Shown here in pieces: positions 17,093 through 24,962 of a stretch of 64,000 bases of DNA. The stretch comes from Halomonas colorata (GTDB lineage: Bacteria > Pseudomonadota > Gammaproteobacteria > Pseudomonadales > Halomonadaceae). The position numbers were made by a program, and so were the translations under genes. The stretch covers positions 1 to 64,000 of the forward strand of contig NZ_JABUZA010000019.1 of assembly GCF_014897985.1 (NCBI RefSeq), written 5' to 3'. How positions within the stretch are numbered: position 1 is the stretch's first letter; the number at the start of each line of letters is the position of its first letter. Below the pieces are notes generated by a model, which saw only the letters and a program-made list of their open reading frames with translations, did not search any database and was not told the origin of the DNA.

Positions 17093-18259
17093 ATGGCGCA
17101 TTCCTCCTCTGGGGGCTTAGCCTCTATCGCCGAGCTGGTGGACGATATTCGCCAGGGCAAAATGGTGATCCTCATGGATGATGAGGATCGCGAAAATGAA
17201 GGTGATATCATCATGGCGGCCGAGAAGGTGCAGGCCGAGCATATCAACTTTATGGCACGCTTTGCTTGTGGCCTTATCTGCATGCCGATGACGCGAGAGC
17301 GTTGCGAGCAGCTCAATTTGCCCTTGATGGTGCGTGATAACGGTTCGGGCTTTGGTACCAAGTTCACGCTTTCCATCGAAGCAACGGAAGGTGTCACAAC
17401 CGGTATCTCGGCCGCTGATCGCGCGCGCACGGTTCAAGCGGCTTGCGCACCGTATGCTAAACCGACTGATATTGTGCAGCCTGGGCATATTTTTCCGCTG
17501 ATGGCCGAGCCCGGTGGCGTATTGCGCCGCGCAGGTCATACAGAGGCGGCCTGCGATTTATCCGCTTTAGCCGGTTGTGACCCAAGCGGTGTGATTTGCG
17601 AGATTATGAATGATGATGGCAGCATGGCGCGTCGGCCTGAACTTGAGGCGTTTGCCAAGCAGCATGATATTAAAATCGGTACCATTGCCGACCTGATTCA
17701 TTACCGTATTATTCATGAGCAGACGGTTGATCATGTGGAAACCTCCACCGTCATGACTTCTCAAGGGGAGCTGGCGCTGCATGTTTTCCGTGATCGCATC
17801 CAGGGGGCGCATCATTTAGCGCTCGTGAAGGGGCAGCCCACTCCGGATCAGGCAACCACCGTTCGCGTTCATTTGGCGGATACGCTGCGTGATGTGCTCG
17901 GCTTAGCCAAAGATGAGCAGGGGCGCTGGAATGCCCATCGGGCGCTTGAAGAGATCGCCGGCTCGTCTGCCGGCGTTCTGGTGCTTATTGATGACGGCCG
18001 TCCGCATCAGGATTTAAAAGATCAGTTAGACGTGTTTTTGGACCGCGTGCGTCAGCCGCGCACCAGCGACTTCGATGGCACGGGTAATTATTTAACGATT
18101 GGTACTGGCTCGCAGATTCTGCGCCATTTAGGCGTTGGTAAAATGCGGCTACTAAGCTCACCATGGAAGTTTTCGGCCCTTTCAGGCTTTGATCTTGAAG
18201 TTGTCGAGCTCGTGGGGCCGAATGACACCGTGTATGAGCCAATTTCTCAGCAGGAATAA
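17093..18259 (+). CDS. ribB: DHBP synthase with degenerate GTP cyclohydrolase II-like domain (RibBX type)
   Basis: The N-terminal 210 residues form 3,4-dihydroxy-2-butanone-4-phosphate synthase, with [37 protein letters not shown] and GHTEAACDL. The enzyme makes the four-carbon precursor from ribulose-5-phosphate. The C-terminal half aligns with GTP cyclohydrolase II but lacks the zinc-binding Cys triad (the CDCG motif is missing) and the GTP-binding RQEGRGIGL-type segment. It should therefore not have RibA activity. Such proteins are known as RibBX in Proteobacteria. The ATG at 17093 has AGGAG at 17083-17087. An upstream in-frame start at 17048 is unsupported. ribH follows after 4 bp. Confidence 0.85.
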   Translation: MAHSSSGGLASIAELVDDIRQGKMVILMDDEDRENEGDIIMAAEKVQAEHINFMARFACGLICMPMTRERCEQLNLPLMVRDNGSGFGTKFTLSIEATEGVTTGISAADRARTVQAACAPYAKPTDIVQPGHIFPLMAEPGGVLRRAGHTEAACDLSALAGCDPSGVICEIMNDDGSMARRPELEAFAKQHDIKIGTIADLIHYRIIHEQTVDHVETSTVMTSQGELALHVFRDRIQGAHHLALVKGQPTPDQATTVRVHLADTLRDVLGLAKDEQGRWNAHRALEEIAGSSAGVLVLIDDGRPHQDLKDQLDVFLDRVRQPRTSDFDGTGNYLTIGTGSQILRHLGVGKMRLLSSPWKFSALSGFDLEVVELVGPNDTVYEPISQQE

Positions 18260-18263
18260 ATTG

Positions 18264-18752
18264 ATGCAATCCCTCTCTCAAGTAGAAGGTACGTTTGTCG
18301 ACGTCGATGGCCGCTACGTTATCGTGGTTGGCAGGTTCAACCATCATGTGGTTGATAGTCTTGTAGAAGGCGCTATTGATAGTTTGACGCGTCACGGTGT
18401 AGATGCCGAGAATATTCATATTGTTCACGTTCCGGGTGCCTGGGAACTGCCGCTTGCGGTAAAGCGTGTGCTTAAAGTGATGAAACCTGACGCGGTTATC
18501 GCGCTTGGCGCGGTGATTCGTGGCGGTACGCCGCACTTTGAATACGTAGCAGGCGGCTGTAATACTGCGATGAACCATTTGCAGCTGGAGTTTGATACGC
18601 CGGTCGCCAATGGCGTATTGACCGTTGAGTCCATCGAGCAGGCGATTGAGCGTGCGGGTACCAAAGCGGGCAACAAGGGAACGGAAGCCGCTATGGCAGC
18701 GATGGAAATGGTCTCACTGCTGCGCGCGATACCGCTAGGAGATTCACAATGA
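18264..18752 (+). CDS. ribH: 6,7-dimethyl-8-ribityllumazine synthase
   Basis: The 162-residue lumazine synthase carries [46 protein letters not shown] and [11 protein letters not shown]. The catalytic His lies in TPHFEYV. It condenses the RibB and RibD products to the lumazine that riboflavin synthase uses. The ATG at 18264 is preceded by AGGA at 18252-18255 and follows the ribB stop by 4 bp. Its stop overlaps the nusB start (ATGA). Confidence 0.95.
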   Translation: MQSLSQVEGTFVDVDGRYVIVVGRFNHHVVDSLVEGAIDSLTRHGVDAENIHIVHVPGAWELPLAVKRVLKVMKPDAVIALGAVIRGGTPHFEYVAGGCNTAMNHLQLEFDTPVANGVLTVESIEQAIERAGTKAGNKGTEAAMAAMEMVSLLRAIPLGDSQ

Positions 18753-19252
18753 GCGAGCGCCGTGAGCGTAAGCCCTCTGCCGCACAGCAGAGCCGTCACG
18801 CTGCCCGTGAATTGACCGTACAGGGGTTGTATCAGTGGCAGATGACCGGTAAATCGATTACTGCTGTTGAAGCCGAGTTTCGTAGCCAGGTAGCTGATGA
18901 TGACCTGGAAGATCATGAAAACTGGGTTAAGGTGATGGAAATCGCTGACAAGGCGCTTTTCCACGAGCTTCTGCACAACACCGCGCGTTTTAAGATTGAG
19001 CTTGATCGTGAAATATCTCCCTTGCTGGATCGCCGTCTGGAAGATCTGGATGCGGTAGAGCTAGCTATTTTACGTCTGGGGGCTTACGAGCTTTCCCGCC
19101 GTATGGAGGTGCCGTACCGGGTAGTTATCAATGAAGGGGTTGAGTTGGCCAAGTCGTTTGGCGCAACCGACGGCCATAAATACGTGAACGGCATTCTCGA
19201 CAAGCTGGCTAATCGCTTGAGAAGTGCCGAAGTCAGCGCTCGCCGTTTGTAA
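18749..19252 (+). CDS. nusB: transcription antitermination factor NusB
   Basis: The 167-residue all-helical NusB has [20 protein letters not shown] at the N-terminus, [26 protein letters not shown] in the middle and [25 protein letters not shown] at the end. With NusE (S10) it binds boxA RNA and promotes rRNA antitermination. It overlaps ribH by four bases. The ribH-nusB-thiL-pgpA order is widely conserved. Confidence 0.95.
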   Translation: MSERRERKPSAAQQSRHAARELTVQGLYQWQMTGKSITAVEAEFRSQVADDDLEDHENWVKVMEIADKALFHELLHNTARFKIELDREISPLLDRRLEDLDAVELAILRLGAYELSRRMEVPYRVVINEGVELAKSFGATDGHKYVNGILDKLANRLRSAEVSARRL

Positions 19253-19288
19253 CGCCGGGCTGCCTGATAAAACGTTTAAGGGGCCTTT

Positions 19289-20266
19289 GTGCTTGCCGAA
19301 TTTGATTTGATTCGTCGTTATCTGATGCCGTCGCAAAAGCTTAATGCGAAAGATGGCGTCGCACTGGGTGGTGGCGACGATGCTGCCCTGTTAGTGCCTC
19401 AAGCGAATCATCAGCTCGCGGTTAGCGTTGATACGTCCGTTGTGGATGTTCACTTCCCCCATGATGCCCCGGCCTTTGCGGTGGGGCATCGTGCGCTTGC
19501 CGTTGCGTTAAGCGATTTAGCGGCCATGGGCGCAGACCCGCGCTGGTGTTTTATGGCGCTCACGCTGGATCAGCGAACGTTTTTTGATGATGCCGCTATC
19601 CACGCGTGGATAAAAGATTTTGCCGATGGTTTTCATTCGCTATGTCAGCAGCAGTCAACCACGCTGGCTGGTGGCGACGTCACGTCGGGTGCTCTGAGCA
19701 TCGGGGTAACCGTTATGGGCGAGGTGCTCAAGGGTCGTGCTTTGACCCGTGCAGGCGCCAGGCCTGGCGATATGATTGCGGTCACCGGTGCCCTAGGCGG
19801 TGGCGCTGGCGGGTTAGCACTTTGGCAGCGTGGTGAACGTGATCTCAAGCATCCCTTGCTGCGCCGCTATTTGCTGCCCGAGCCGCGTTTAGCGGCGGGG
19901 GTGGTACTTCGCGATATGGCGACCGCCGCAATGGACATCTCTGATGGGCTATTGGCCGATCTTGCCCATCTGCGCGCAGCCTCCAAGGTAGGCGCTATTA
20001 TTGATGTCGAGTCGTTGCCATTGGCCGAGACACTTATCGAGTCGCTTGGCCTTGAAGAGGCGCGCAACGCTGCGCTGTCAGGCGGGGATGATTATGAACT
20101 GCTGGTTACCCTGGCGCCGGAAAACGTGGTTAACGCACAGCGTGATCTCCGCAAGCAGGGATTAGCGTTAACAGTGATCGGCCAATGCAGTGAAACGCTG
20201 GGTGTTGAAGGGATCGCACCGTATAGCAAGGCTGGTTGGCAGCATTTTAATGAGGGAACGCCATGA
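19289..20266 (+). CDS. thiL: thiamine-monophosphate kinase
   Basis: The 325-residue kinase of the PurM-like fold has an N-terminal EFDLIRRY, a metal-binding GGGDDAALL, AVALSDLAAMGADPRW, TGALGGGAGGLALW and MDISDGLLADLAHL. It phosphorylates thiamine monophosphate to thiamine diphosphate. The start is GTG at 19289; AAGGGG lies 5 nt upstream. The stop overlaps the pgpA start (ATGA). Confidence 0.95.
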   Translation: MLAEFDLIRRYLMPSQKLNAKDGVALGGGDDAALLVPQANHQLAVSVDTSVVDVHFPHDAPAFAVGHRALAVALSDLAAMGADPRWCFMALTLDQRTFFDDAAIHAWIKDFADGFHSLCQQQSTTLAGGDVTSGALSIGVTVMGEVLKGRALTRAGARPGDMIAVTGALGGGAGGLALWQRGERDLKHPLLRRYLLPEPRLAAGVVLRDMATAAMDISDGLLADLAHLRAASKVGAIIDVESLPLAETLIESLGLEEARNAALSGGDDYELLVTLAPENVVNAQRDLRKQGLALTVIGQCSETLGVEGIAPYSKAGWQHFNEGTP

Positions 20267-20736
20267 ACCGTGCACCATCAAGTGTGTGGCGTCGCCCAAC
20301 GCATTTTTTCGCGTTTGGTTTAGGCAGCGGTACGGTGCCCTGGGCGCCGGGTACCTTTGGCACGCTCGCCGCCATCCCTTTCTACTGGATGATGGCGGAT
20401 TTACCGCTCGGCTGGTATTTAGGTATTGTGCTTGTCGCCTTTATCGTCGGCGTTTGGCTGTGTGATAAGACCTCGCATGATTTAGGCGTACACGATCATT
20501 CCGGCATTGTTTGGGATGAGTTCGTGGGGTACTGGATTACGATGGCCGCCGTGCCTTTCTCCTGGGAGGCCGCGCTATGGGGCTTTATTGTGTTCCGTAT
20601 CTTCGATGTGTTTAAACCTTGGCCGATTCGCTGGGCGGACCGGCGTGTTGCCGGTGGCTTTGGCATCATGATTGATGATGTCATGGCCGGGATCTATGCC
20701 TGGAGTACCATGCACCTATGGTATTGGCTACATTGA
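20263..20736 (+). CDS. pgpA: phosphatidylglycerophosphatase A
   Basis: The 157-residue inner-membrane protein of the PgpA family has GLGSGTVPWAPGTFGTL, HDHSGIVWDEFVGYW and RIFDVFKPWPIRWADR, and about four hydrophobic helices. It dephosphorylates phosphatidylglycerophosphate to phosphatidylglycerol. It is the last gene of the nrdR-rib-nusB-thiL run. Its stop codon lies in an 18-bp tandem duplication. Confidence 0.95.
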   Translation: MNRAPSSVWRRPTHFFAFGLGSGTVPWAPGTFGTLAAIPFYWMMADLPLGWYLGIVLVAFIVGVWLCDKTSHDLGVHDHSGIVWDEFVGYWITMAAVPFSWEAALWGFIVFRIFDVFKPWPIRWADRRVAGGFGIMIDDVMAGIYAWSTMHLWYWLH

Positions 20737-20759
20737 TGGCGTTGGCTACATTGATGGTA
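20724..20759. repeat. 18-bp tandem duplication spanning the pgpA stop codon
   Basis: TTGGCTACATTGATGGCG (20724-20741) is followed by TTGGCTACATTGATGGTA (20742-20759). The pgpA stop TGA (20734-20736) is in the first copy and is reproduced in the second. Confidence 0.9.
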
Positions 20760-20786
20760 TCGGTTGCCCTAATACGCAGCGGCAGG

Positions 20787-20946
20787 TGACACTGGCGAAA
20801 GTTACGTACAGAAAGTACTTATAAAGTACTTATTATGGTACTGGCGAAATGTACTTATGAGAGGTGCTGATAAAAAGTACTTATTAGAAGTGCTGATAAA
20901 AAACTTAGTAAAGGCGCTGACGAAAAGTACTTCTTACCGGTGCGGC
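20787..20946. repeat. degenerate tandem repeat of about 26 bp before the DUF945 gene
   Basis: Units built on TTATTAGAAGTGCTGATAAA then AAGTAC recur about six times between pgpA and the DUF945 gene, with lengths of 20-26 bp. AGTACTT appears at least five times. The last unit reaches the ribosome-binding region of the next gene (AAGGAG near 20948). Confidence 0.75.
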
Positions 20947-20959
20947 TCAAGGAGATGGC

Positions 20960-22216
20960 ATGCGCAAGGAACGTTTAATCGTCCCTATCTTGGCAGCGAT
21001 CGCCATCGTATGGATGGCAGGACAACTGCTGTCCAGCGTGTTATTTGAGCGTAGCCTTCGTCAGGCACTAGAAGATTTGGAAGCGCGAGGTGAATGGCGG
21101 GTAACCCGTACTGAGAGCAGTCGTGGCTGGTTAAGTTCCCAGGGACGTTTATTGCTTTCACCTCTACTGGGGCGCCCCTGGCGGTTAGAGCTTACCTACC
21201 GCGCTCGTCACGGCATTTTAAGCACCGATGTCGAAGGCACGCTTTCGCCGCGTCTGGATACGGTCTTACAGCGTGCAGTCGGCGAGGTAACCGCGGCATC
21301 CGCCCCACGTTGGAAAGGGCGCTATCACACGTTAAGTGGCCGTAGCGAACTACAGCTCGCCTTAGCCCCCTTTATTATCCAGCAAAGTGGACGAGAACTT
21401 GAAGTTCGCGGTGCGCGCCTGCGTCTTGAAGGTGTCTTTGGTGACTGGCGTTTACGTGTTCGTCTCGACCAACTGTCATTAATAGATGGTGTCGCGCAGT
21501 TGACCTTGGGGCCAACGCTGCTTGAAAGTCGTTACACCTATATTGACGATGCCTATCATTTTACCCAGCGTGACCATTTGCAAGTTGATTCGGTGGCGCT
21601 ACGTTATCCTGCCTATGCCATACAGCTAGCGCCGCTTAGCCTGCAAAGCTATATGGTGTTGGATGAAAGCGAGCTGCGCATTAAAGGTGAACTGGTGATG
21701 GGCGATATGATGGTGCCTTCTGAGGCTCCGGATACGCCGCTGATTAACGGGCGTATTGAAATGGAGCTTTCGCGCCTAAATGCCGATGCCATACGCCAGA
21801 CGATCCGACGCTTGCGTCAGGAAGCCGCGTGGGGCGATACCAGTCTGCCGATGGCCGAAGGTTTGCTGTCCCGCCTTGAGCCTGACCTGCTCCAGATATT
21901 GAGTGACTCTCCACGCCTGGATGTATCCACGGTAGCGTTGAATAGCCCTTTATTGGGTATTCGCGTTGATGCTGATGGTGCGCTGTTTTTCGATGCCCGA
22001 AAGCTGGATCAGTTAAGTGTTACTGCACTTGATAAAACGGATGAGCGCGAGCGCTGGTTTGAACGCTTGGATGGCGATTTTATGTGGCATGATGCGCCTA
22101 CTGTCGCCGCGTTATGGTTAGGTCTGCCGCTAGGTACCCGGGATTTACAGTTTGACGTTATACGTGGCAGCTGGCGCGTTAATGGTCGACCCTTGCCTGA
22201 GCTATGGCCGCAATAG
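20960..22216 (+). CDS. DUF945 (YdgA-like) family protein
   Basis: The 418-residue protein begins with a signal-anchor helix (RLIVPILAAIAIVWMAGQLL). A long beta-rich body of the DUF945/YdgA type follows, including RSLRQALEDLEARGEWRVTRTESSRGW split over the first 60 residues. The family is periplasmic or inner-membrane anchored and has no established biochemical function. AAGGAG lies upstream at a good distance. It is separated from lon by 93 bp that carry a candidate heat-shock promoter. Confidence 0.7.
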   Translation: MRKERLIVPILAAIAIVWMAGQLLSSVLFERSLRQALEDLEARGEWRVTRTESSRGWLSSQGRLLLSPLLGRPWRLELTYRARHGILSTDVEGTLSPRLDTVLQRAVGEVTAASAPRWKGRYHTLSGRSELQLALAPFIIQQSGRELEVRGARLRLEGVFGDWRLRVRLDQLSLIDGVAQLTLGPTLLESRYTYIDDAYHFTQRDHLQVDSVALRYPAYAIQLAPLSLQSYMVLDESELRIKGELVMGDMMVPSEAPDTPLINGRIEMELSRLNADAIRQTIRRLRQEAAWGDTSLPMAEGLLSRLEPDLLQILSDSPRLDVSTVALNSPLLGIRVDADGALFFDARKLDQLSVTALDKTDERERWFERLDGDFMWHDAPTVAALWLGLPLGTRDLQFDVIRGSWRVNGRPLPELWPQ

Positions 22217-22228
22217 ACAACCATAAGG

Positions 22229-22257
22229 GTTGAAGTTTGAGCTCTTTGCCCGCATTC
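22229..22257 (+). promoter_or_regulatory. candidate sigma-32 heat-shock promoter of lon
   Basis: GTTGAAG (22229-22235), a 13-bp spacer and CCCGCATTC (22249-22257) match the sigma-32 pattern CTTGAAA-N13/14-CCCCATNT with few differences. It lies 53 bp before the lon ATG. lon is a classic heat-shock gene, so the placement is sensible. Confidence 0.5.
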
Positions 22258-22309
22258 CATAGGCAATGCTAGACGGTAGAGCCGTCAGTCACTGTTTATT
22301 GGAGGGTGC

Positions 22310-24772
22310 ATGAGCGACCAGGATAATAACCGCGATCACGATAATCTCGATTGGCTGGCGGACGACGAATCGTCATCGCACCAATCTGATGATGCCAGCG
22401 AAAATGAGCATCGTTCAGACGGCGAGAAGATAAACTCGCTGGTTCCCGCCAGCGAAATGCTCCCCGAGCGCATCTACTTACTCCCTATTCACAACCGGCC
22501 TTTTTTCCCGGCTCAGGTACAGCCACTGGTAATCAACCGTGAGCGCTGGGAAGAAACCATGCGTCGTGTCGGCAATACGCCGCATAAAACCCTGGGTGTT
22601 GCCTTCGTGGGCGAGGGCGGTGTTGAGTCGTTAGACCACGATGATTTTCCAGAAATTGGTACTGCCGTCAGAGTGCATAAGCTCAAAGGTGAAGACCAGC
22701 AAATTCAGTTTATTGCCCAAGGGGTGCAGCGTTTTCATATTAAGCGCTGGCTTTCTAAAGAGCCGCCTTATCTGGTTGAGGTCACTTACCCCAAAGAACC
22801 CGTCGATGCCGAAAATGAAGAAACCCGTGCTTACGCCATGGCGATCATTAACGGTATTAAAGAGTTGCTGCCGATCAACCCGCTTTATGGCGAAGAACTA
22901 AAGCACTATCTAAATCGCTTTAGCCCTCATCAGCCAGGCCCCTTAACCGATTTTGCCGCAGCGATTACGTCGGCCAAAGGGCCTGAACTCCAGGACGTGC
23001 TGGCAACGCTGCCGGTCGCTGAGCGTATGCACAAGGTTTTGCCTCTTCTGCGTAAGGAGATTGAGGTTGCCCAGCTGCAAAGCGAAATCAGCGAACAGGT
23101 CAATGCGCAAATGCAGGACCGCCAGCGTGAGTTTTTCCTGCGCGAGCAGCTAAAAGTTATTCAGCGCGAGCTAGGCATTTCCAAGGATGACCGTGAAAAC
23201 GATGTCGATACTTTTAGAAACCGTCTGGAATCATTAGTTGTTCCTGAGCGTGTTCAAAGCCGTATCGATGATGAGCTCAATAAGCTGAGTGTTCTGGAAA
23301 CCGGCTCCCCCGAGTATGGTACTACGCGTAACTATCTTGACTGGCTAACCTGCTTGCCCTGGGGAGTCACAAGTCAGGATAAGCTTGATTTAGGTCATGC
23401 CCGTGAGGTGTTGAACCGAGACCACGACGGCCTGCAAGATGTTAAAGAACGAATTGTAGAATTCCTGGCGGAAGGCACATTTAAAGGCGATGTGGGCGGC
23501 TCAATTGTTTTGCTGATTGGCCCTCCTGGGGTGGGTAAAACGTCCATCGGCCGCTCTATTGCCGAAGCCTTGGGGCGAGAATTCTATCGTTTCTCGGTCG
23601 GCGGAATGCGCGACGAAGCGGAAATCAAGGGCCATCGGCGTACATACGTAGGCGCGATGCCCGGCAAGCTTGTCCAGGCATTTAAAGAAGTCGAAGTCGA
23701 AAACCCCGTTATCATGCTGGATGAAATCGATAAGCTGGGACAATCGTTCCAGGGCGACCCTGCCTCGGCGCTGCTTGAAGTACTGGATCCTGAACAAAAT
23801 ATCGACTTTCTGGATCACTATCTAGATGTCAGGATGGACCTTTCCAAGGTGCTGTTCATCTGTACGGCCAATACGCTGGACTCGATTCCTGGCCCTCTGC
23901 TGGACCGTATGGAGCAAATTCGCTTATCCGGCTACATTGCCGAGGAAAAGCTCGCGATTGCCAAGCATCATCTGTGGCCGAAGCTGCTTAAGCGCAACAA
24001 TATGCCCAAAAAGCGTATTAACTTGACCGAGGCAGCCTTAAAGCAAGTCATCGAAGGGTATGCCCGTGAAGCAGGGGTTCGGCAGCTTGAAAAACAGCTT
24101 CATCGTATTGTGCGCAAAGCGGCCGTCAAACTATTGGAAGAAGAACTCGAAACCGTCAAAGTATCGGTCAATAACCTCGAAGAGTTCCTAGGGGCACCTC
24201 TGTTCCGTAAAGAGAAAGTGCTCAAGGGTGAAGGTGTGGTAACAGGGCTTGCTTGGACATCCATGGGGGGCGCCACGCTACCCATTGAAGCTGGCAAGAT
24301 CCACTCGCTGGACCGCGGATTTAAGCTTACGGGCAAACTTGGCGATGTCATGAAGGAGTCTGCCAACATCGCTTACAGCTATACGCTGGGCCACCTGCAG
24401 GAGTATGGAGCGGATGCTGATTTCTTTGATTCAGCTTTTGTCCATCTTCATGTGCCGGAAGGTGCTACACCAAAGGATGGGCCGTCCGCCGGGGTGACCA
24501 TGACTACCGCGCTGCTGTCACTTGCCAAACATGAGGCTATTAATCGGCCGCTGGCGATGACGGGTGAGCTGACGCTAACCGGTCAGGTGCTTCCCGTTGG
24601 TGGCATTCGTGAAAAAGTCATTGCTGCCCGGCGCAGCGATATCTTTGAATTGATTTTGCCTGAGGCCAACCGGCGGGATTATGAAGAGTTACCAGAGTAT
24701 CTTAAAGATGGGGTAACCGTGCACTTTGCAAATCGCTATAAGGATGTCGCTAATGTGGTTTTTAAAGATTAA
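22310..24772 (+). CDS. lon: ATP-dependent endopeptidase Lon
   Basis: The 820-residue Lon protease has an N-terminal substrate-binding domain starting near residue 50. The AAA+ module has Walker A GPPGVGKTS at about 404 and Walker B VIMLDEIDKLG. The C-terminal Ser-Lys protease domain has the nucleophile in PKDGPSAGVTM (Ser about 726) and the Lys in GGIREKVIAARR (about 769). It degrades misfolded and regulatory proteins in the cytoplasm. The first 45 residues are very acidic and Asp/Ser/His-rich, which makes it longer than E. coli Lon (784). GGAGG precedes the ATG. A terminator follows at 24852. Confidence 0.95.
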   Translation: MSDQDNNRDHDNLDWLADDESSSHQSDDASENEHRSDGEKINSLVPASEMLPERIYLLPIHNRPFFPAQVQPLVINRERWEETMRRVGNTPHKTLGVAFVGEGGVESLDHDDFPEIGTAVRVHKLKGEDQQIQFIAQGVQRFHIKRWLSKEPPYLVEVTYPKEPVDAENEETRAYAMAIINGIKELLPINPLYGEELKHYLNRFSPHQPGPLTDFAAAITSAKGPELQDVLATLPVAERMHKVLPLLRKEIEVAQLQSEISEQVNAQMQDRQREFFLREQLKVIQRELGISKDDRENDVDTFRNRLESLVVPERVQSRIDDELNKLSVLETGSPEYGTTRNYLDWLTCLPWGVTSQDKLDLGHAREVLNRDHDGLQDVKERIVEFLAEGTFKGDVGGSIVLLIGPPGVGKTSIGRSIAEALGREFYRFSVGGMRDEAEIKGHRRTYVGAMPGKLVQAFKEVEVENPVIMLDEIDKLGQSFQGDPASALLEVLDPEQNIDFLDHYLDVRMDLSKVLFICTANTLDSIPGPLLDRMEQIRLSGYIAEEKLAIAKHHLWPKLLKRNNMPKKRINLTEAALKQVIEGYAREAGVRQLEKQLHRIVRKAAVKLLEEELETVKVSVNNLEEFLGAPLFRKEKVLKGEGVVTGLAWTSMGGATLPIEAGKIHSLDRGFKLTGKLGDVMKESANIAYSYTLGHLQEYGADADFFDSAFVHLHVPEGATPKDGPSAGVTMTTALLSLAKHEAINRPLAMTGELTLTGQVLPVGGIREKVIAARRSDIFELILPEANRRDYEELPEYLKDGVTVHFANRYKDVANVVFKD

Positions 24773-24851
24773 GGGTGATCATGCTAGCGAGTCTTTCATG
24801 CGCGCCTTAGCTTAGCGGGCTAACATAAGGTCAGTTTTATTAATTAATTTT

Positions 24852-24881
24852 AAACGCCGTGCAAAAGTACGGCGTTTTTTT
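24852..24881 (+). terminator. Rho-independent terminator after lon
   Basis: A 9-bp stem AAACGCCGT/ACGGCGTTT (24852-24860 with 24869-24877), an 8-nt loop and seven T follow lon by 80 bp. Confidence 0.9.
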
Positions 24882-24962
24882 ATGTCTATTCCTTAATTTA
24901 GTTTCAAGCTAGATGGTGACAATAGCGCTAATTAAAAGAATTAAAGCTTCTAGGGAGCCCTG

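Noticed and set aside
17985..18578. A 197-codon antisense frame over ribB/ribH
   Set aside because: It spans two conserved genes and has no start signal or domain.
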